Part shown: positions 19,364 through 22,108 of the stretch, one piece after another
Layout: the number at the start of each line of letters is the position of its first letter
How positions within the stretch are numbered: the stretch's first letter is position 1
From: a virus
Virus record (IMG/VR): IMGVR_UViG_3300007541_000258
Coordinates: 1-22,108 of that record
Length of the DNA stretch: 22,108 nt
Direction: 5' to 3' (one strand)
The notes under the pieces: generated by a model
Told to the model about the DNA's origin: nothing
What the model saw: only the letters and a program-made list of their open reading frames with translations
Databases searched by the model: none
Position numbers and translations under genes: made by a program

Positions 19364-21420
19364 AGGCGACTGCTCCAGTCATCCGAACCAAAGCCCCGCT
19401 TGTTCATCTGCTTCTTAACTTGCTTTTTCGTGGTGGATTCTGCGCCTGATACGTGAGAGTTCCTATCCCACACCGCCGCCCACTTCGGAGGCGTTTTCCA
19501 ATCTATTTTCTCGACGCCAAGATAAAGGTTCAGTGCCTTGCCGTAGTAAAGCAAATCCCCTGTCTCGTTTCTCTCGCTGCCAATGTTTTTCCAGCCGGTT
19601 GATGTTCTTGTCTCGGCAACGATTTCAGCGAAGTACTTCTCTTCCAGCCATGATGGAAGGTGAACAAAACCTGGACCCTCTTCTTTGCGCGTCAGATCGT
19701 TGTTGAGCGCGTCCTTGAGTTCGTTCGTGTTCAGAATCAACATCGGCACATCTCCACGCGCCCCGGAGTGCCGGTCTTTGCGCTTTGATGAGTCTGGGTA
19801 TGTTTCTCTCACTCGTGGGATTTTAGCGTTTGGTCTGTCACCCTCGCCCTTTATCAGCCGTACATTTCGGTTCTTGCCGCTGCGCCTGAGAGAGCGCCAC
19901 CAGTTCAGAGCCCTGGTGGTAACGCCCTTTTTACCTCCGGAGTCAACGCCAACGAAATGAACCGCCATTCTGCGGCCTGAATCATCACCCAGGGGGTACT
20001 CTTTGCCGATCAGTGCATTGAGTACAGTCCAGTCTTCCTGGTGGCCTGGTGGGTCGAGCGGCTCTTTCTCGCCTGCTGCAGTCACTCTATCTGACCAGTG
20101 AAGCGCGAACCGATCAACAATCCAGGATTCCTGTTCGATACCGTAGCCAGTGACCAGCACCTCGAATCGATTTCCCTGAACGTCGACTTTCGCCAACAGA
20201 TAACGAACGCCCTCCGGAACGGTCCCCCTGGTCCACTCAATAGCGCGGCTGATCAGCTCGTCTGCCGTCCTGGTGCTCTTCCGACTGATTGGCAGATACG
20301 GTGACCCCTGGTCAACGTTAACGGTGGTTTTCAGCGCCTTCTCTGAACCGGTGCGCTCATACTCAGCCTTAGCCTGGAGGTATTTCAGGACAATGGATTC
20401 CCATGTTTGAAAACGCGCGTTTGGTCCGTGCAACCAGAATGAGGCAATGGAAGAGCCGTATGCCTCGCCGGTGATTATTCCGCCCTTGCTTATTTTCAGG
20501 CCGTCTCTTACCCATGCGCCGTTCGCGTCCATCTCCGTTTTGTGCTCAGGCCCAATCTGGCATCCGCAGGATGGGCACACAATCTGAACCTGTGCGGCGG
20601 CTTCCTGGATGTTGTCTATCTCCGGATACCAGAGGCGGTCGAACGTAGGGATGAAATACTCATCACATTCAATGCACGGCCAGTAACGGCGGCGACGGTC
20701 TCCGCGGTTGAAGAGCGACATTATCCCGGGAGCCGGTGGCCCTTCGTGTGATGTCGTTGGGGTCCACTTCGGGTTAATGATCTCCTTCTTCGGTGAACTC
20801 TCCGCCATGCACATTCCGGCGGACATGAAGGTCTGAACACGCTTCAGCGCCAAAGCAAATGGTTCGCCTTCCCCGTCTACGTCCTCTGGCATAGAGTCGT
20901 AATCTGACAGCACCACATAGCGCATATCACGCTGGGCCATTCGGGAAGACGTCGGCCACAGCAGATCAACCAGCATCCCGTTTCTGAATGTTTTGCTGAA
21001 TAGGTTGTCATCGTGGGAGCGTGGCGAGATCATCGCGCGTATCTCATCACTCGCCTTGTTCAGCCTGTTGAGACGGCGTTTCGAGTAGTCCTTTGCGTTG
21101 CCCTCTACCGGGAAATAGAGACCCATATCACCCGGATCACACATCACCGCATAGCCATACCACCCATCAACCAGGCTCTGTGTCTTCGATGAACGGGCAG
21201 GCCCAACAAACACAACCGCCTCATATTCTCTGGCGGCGAGGGTGTCCATCGGCTCAACCATGTAAGGAGTCAGATCCGGATCGTAGGGGCCTTGGTACCC
21301 ACCAGGGGCGTTAACCGTCACATACCTGGACGCGGCCTCACTGACCCGCATCCGGACAGGGGCCTTCACTGCCTTGACGGCATCACTTCTGATTTCGGCA
21401 TAGGTTCCGTATGAGATCAT
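19360..21420 (-). CDS. Terminase large subunit, GpA family
   Basis: ATP-driven DNA packaging motor and nuclease. The 686 residues show a Walker A-like GPARSSKT (about 74-81), a Walker B-like RYVVLSDYD (about 168-176), a zinc-binding pair CIEC (250-253) and CPSC (283-286), and a nuclease half beginning around VRYLLAKVDVQGNRFEVLVT with an acidic D. These are hallmarks of GpA-type terminases, which cut at cos sites in lambda. The ATG at 21420 overlaps the stop of the small subunit (TGATG); a TTG one codon before is possible. The C-terminus GFGSDDW may dock on the portal, by analogy with lambda gpA whose C-terminus binds the prohead. Confidence 0.95.
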   Translation of the reverse strand: MISYGTYAEIRSDAVKAVKAPVRMRVSEAASRYVTVNAPGGYQGPYDPDLTPYMVEPMDTLAAREYEAVVFVGPARSSKTQSLVDGWYGYAVMCDPGDMGLYFPVEGNAKDYSKRRLNRLNKASDEIRAMISPRSHDDNLFSKTFRNGMLVDLLWPTSSRMAQRDMRYVVLSDYDSMPEDVDGEGEPFALALKRVQTFMSAGMCMAESSPKKEIINPKWTPTTSHEGPPAPGIMSLFNRGDRRRRYWPCIECDEYFIPTFDRLWYPEIDNIQEAAAQVQIVCPSCGCQIGPEHKTEMDANGAWVRDGLKISKGGIITGEAYGSSIASFWLHGPNARFQTWESIVLKYLQAKAEYERTGSEKALKTTVNVDQGSPYLPISRKSTRTADELISRAIEWTRGTVPEGVRYLLAKVDVQGNRFEVLVTGYGIEQESWIVDRFALHWSDRVTAAGEKEPLDPPGHQEDWTVLNALIGKEYPLGDDSGRRMAVHFVGVDSGGKKGVTTRALNWWRSLRRSGKNRNVRLIKGEGDRPNAKIPRVRETYPDSSKRKDRHSGARGDVPMLILNTNELKDALNNDLTRKEEGPGFVHLPSWLEEKYFAEIVAETRTSTGWKNIGSERNETGDLLYYGKALNLYLGVEKIDWKTPPKWAAVWDRNSHVSGAESTTKKQVKKQMNKRGFGSDDWSSRL

Positions 21421-21899
21421 CAAGCCGCCACCACCTTCGAGGCCTCAGACAGCTTCGAGTAGGCCTCGTCTCTAAATGCGTCAATCGATGCAATTACCCG
21501 TGCGGTCGCATGCGGCTGAATGCCGGCATCTCTTTCGAGCACATCCGGAAGCGTCTCCAAAAGAGAGACCATCGACTTCACCAGTTCAGCCGTCCCGCGC
21601 TCGACCTCTTCTGCGGGGATAAGCTGCCTCCTGGAAACCATCAGCTCATCCCTGGCCTGTTCTGCGCGATAGTATTTGAGACGCTCGTTTGGCGTCATTT
21701 TGTCTACAGGTAGCTGCTCTTCAGGCTCCTTTTCCTGGGCTCTCAAATAGCGAATATAGCCCTGAACAGATCCAACCAATGGATATTTCCCCCTGGAGGA
21801 TTTAGGTATATATCCAAGTTTCGCTAACTGCTGTATCCGGCGCGGGGATATCTCCAGCAGTTTCGAAATCACCTCTGTAGATAAAAGTTCAGAAGACAT
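21420..21899 (-). CDS. Terminase small subunit, Nu1-like
   Basis: DNA-recognition subunit of the packaging complex. The 159 residues start with a winged helix-turn-helix (STEVISKLLEISPRRIQQLA, then KLGYIPKSSRGKYPLVGSVQ) followed by a helical, charged part that would bind the large subunit (NERLKYYRAEQARDELMVSR). This is the layout of Nu1-type small terminases. AAGG lies 7 bases before the ATG. It is the first gene of the leftward late operon. Confidence 0.88.
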   Translation of the reverse strand: MSSELLSTEVISKLLEISPRRIQQLAKLGYIPKSSRGKYPLVGSVQGYIRYLRAQEKEPEEQLPVDKMTPNERLKYYRAEQARDELMVSRRQLIPAEEVERGTAELVKSMVSLLETLPDVLERDAGIQPHATARVIASIDAFRDEAYSKLSEASKVVAA

Positions 21900-21990
21900 A
21901 AAAAAAGCCTTGCTTTATAGCCCCCGTGGGGCTAGTATTAACTACAAGGGAAGGGCATGAGGCTCGGCCCAAACAACCAGGAGAATCCTG
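21900..21990. promoter_or_regulatory. Divergent control region with palindromic operator and candidate promoters
   Basis: The only open space between the leftward late operon and the rightward gene. A perfect palindrome AGCCCC-CGT-GGGGCT (21919-21933) overlaps a candidate + promoter, TTGCTT (21910-21915), 17-base spacer, TAGTAT (21933-21938). On the minus strand a TATAAA (21914-21919) next to the palindrome could be the -10 of the late operon, but no good -35 is seen. A regulator bound at the palindrome would affect both directions. Because the Nu1 gene follows, the packaging site cos could also lie here or just beyond. Confidence 0.5.
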
Positions 21991-22108
21991 ATGACTACCA
22001 TCCAAATCAAAAAATCCGAACTCATTAGCGAACTCACCAATTCCCTGCAATATGCAGGCTCCACCGAATGGGACCTCTACGTTCACGTCAATGGGGCACT
22101 GGATACGC
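21991..22108 (+). CDS. Unidentified + strand gene, 5' part only
   Basis: An open frame of 39 codons running off the window: MTTIQIKKSELISELTNSLQ and onward, polar and helical, ending in YVHVNGALDT at the edge. AGGAG is placed 7 bases before the ATG, and the candidate promoter at 21910-21938 points to it, so it is a real gene start. It is divergent from the late operon and may open the early or accessory block of the phage. Function cannot be judged. Confidence 0.65.
   Translation, partial: MTTIQIKKSELISELTNSLQYAGSTEWDLYVHVNGALDT

Noticed and set aside
21889-22086. 65-codon minus-strand open frame upstream of the small terminase
   Set aside because: It crosses the palindromic control region, overlaps the terminase start and is antisense to a + frame with an AGGAG site; composition is unlike a protein.

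Overview
The window is most simply read as one piece of a temperate, lambda-like (long non-contractile tail) bacteriophage of a proteobacterium, probably a gammaproteobacterium. The supporting evidence is a Nu1/GpA-type terminase pair, a gpW-like protein, a lambda-type portal, a fused ClpP-type protease/major capsid protein, a tail tube, a tape measure, a holin-Rz-Rz1 lysis cassette and a tyrosine integrase. The attachment core matches the 3' half of a proteobacterial tRNA-Arg(ACG).

Layout, left to right. (1) 11-1210: integrase on the + strand and a bidirectional hairpin terminator. (2) 1229-1276: tRNA-Arg 3'-half att core with phage genes on BOTH sides, which is an attP (circular or unintegrated phage, or tandem prophage) arrangement. 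(3) 1389-21899: one almost gap-free minus-strand late operon, transcribed right to left: small terminase, large terminase, Mor-like regulator, small accessory genes, gpW-like, portal, protease-capsid, DUF2190 decoration, membrane/coiled-coil protein, three unknown head-region genes, FII-like joiner, tail completion, tail tube, GPZ-like, tape measure, unknown tail protein, 952-aa LamG/repeat/hub protein, three distal tail proteins, small conserved protein, holin, Rz/Rz1, DUF5675. Many genes overlap by ATGA or TGATG, so they are probably translationally coupled. (4) 21900-22108: a divergent control region and the start of a + strand gene that runs off the window.

The most unusual part is 18204-18753, between the terminase/Mor genes and gpW. 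Two elements there look like integron attC recombination sites. They delimit two small gene cassettes, one coding for a DUF551 protein and one for a 54-aa acidic protein. Three consecutive minus-strand genes each end in a TAA whose complement is the TTA directly after the G of a G^TTA junction (18204/5, 18492/3, 18747/8). The first cassette also has a 12-bp perfect complementarity between its start and the R'' side of its attC, as expected for a cassette. No integron integrase is in the window. I infer that integron-type cassettes were captured into the late operon of a phage, at the stop codon of a pre-existing small gene, oriented so the phage late transcript reads them.

Other points: the capsid fusion has a credible internal ribosome-binding site for a protease-free product. 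The usual tail assembly chaperone pair is absent between tail tube and tape measure. No recognisable endolysin is present although spanins and a holin are. The late-operon terminator lies on the integrase side of attP, so integration would separate it from the genes it terminates.
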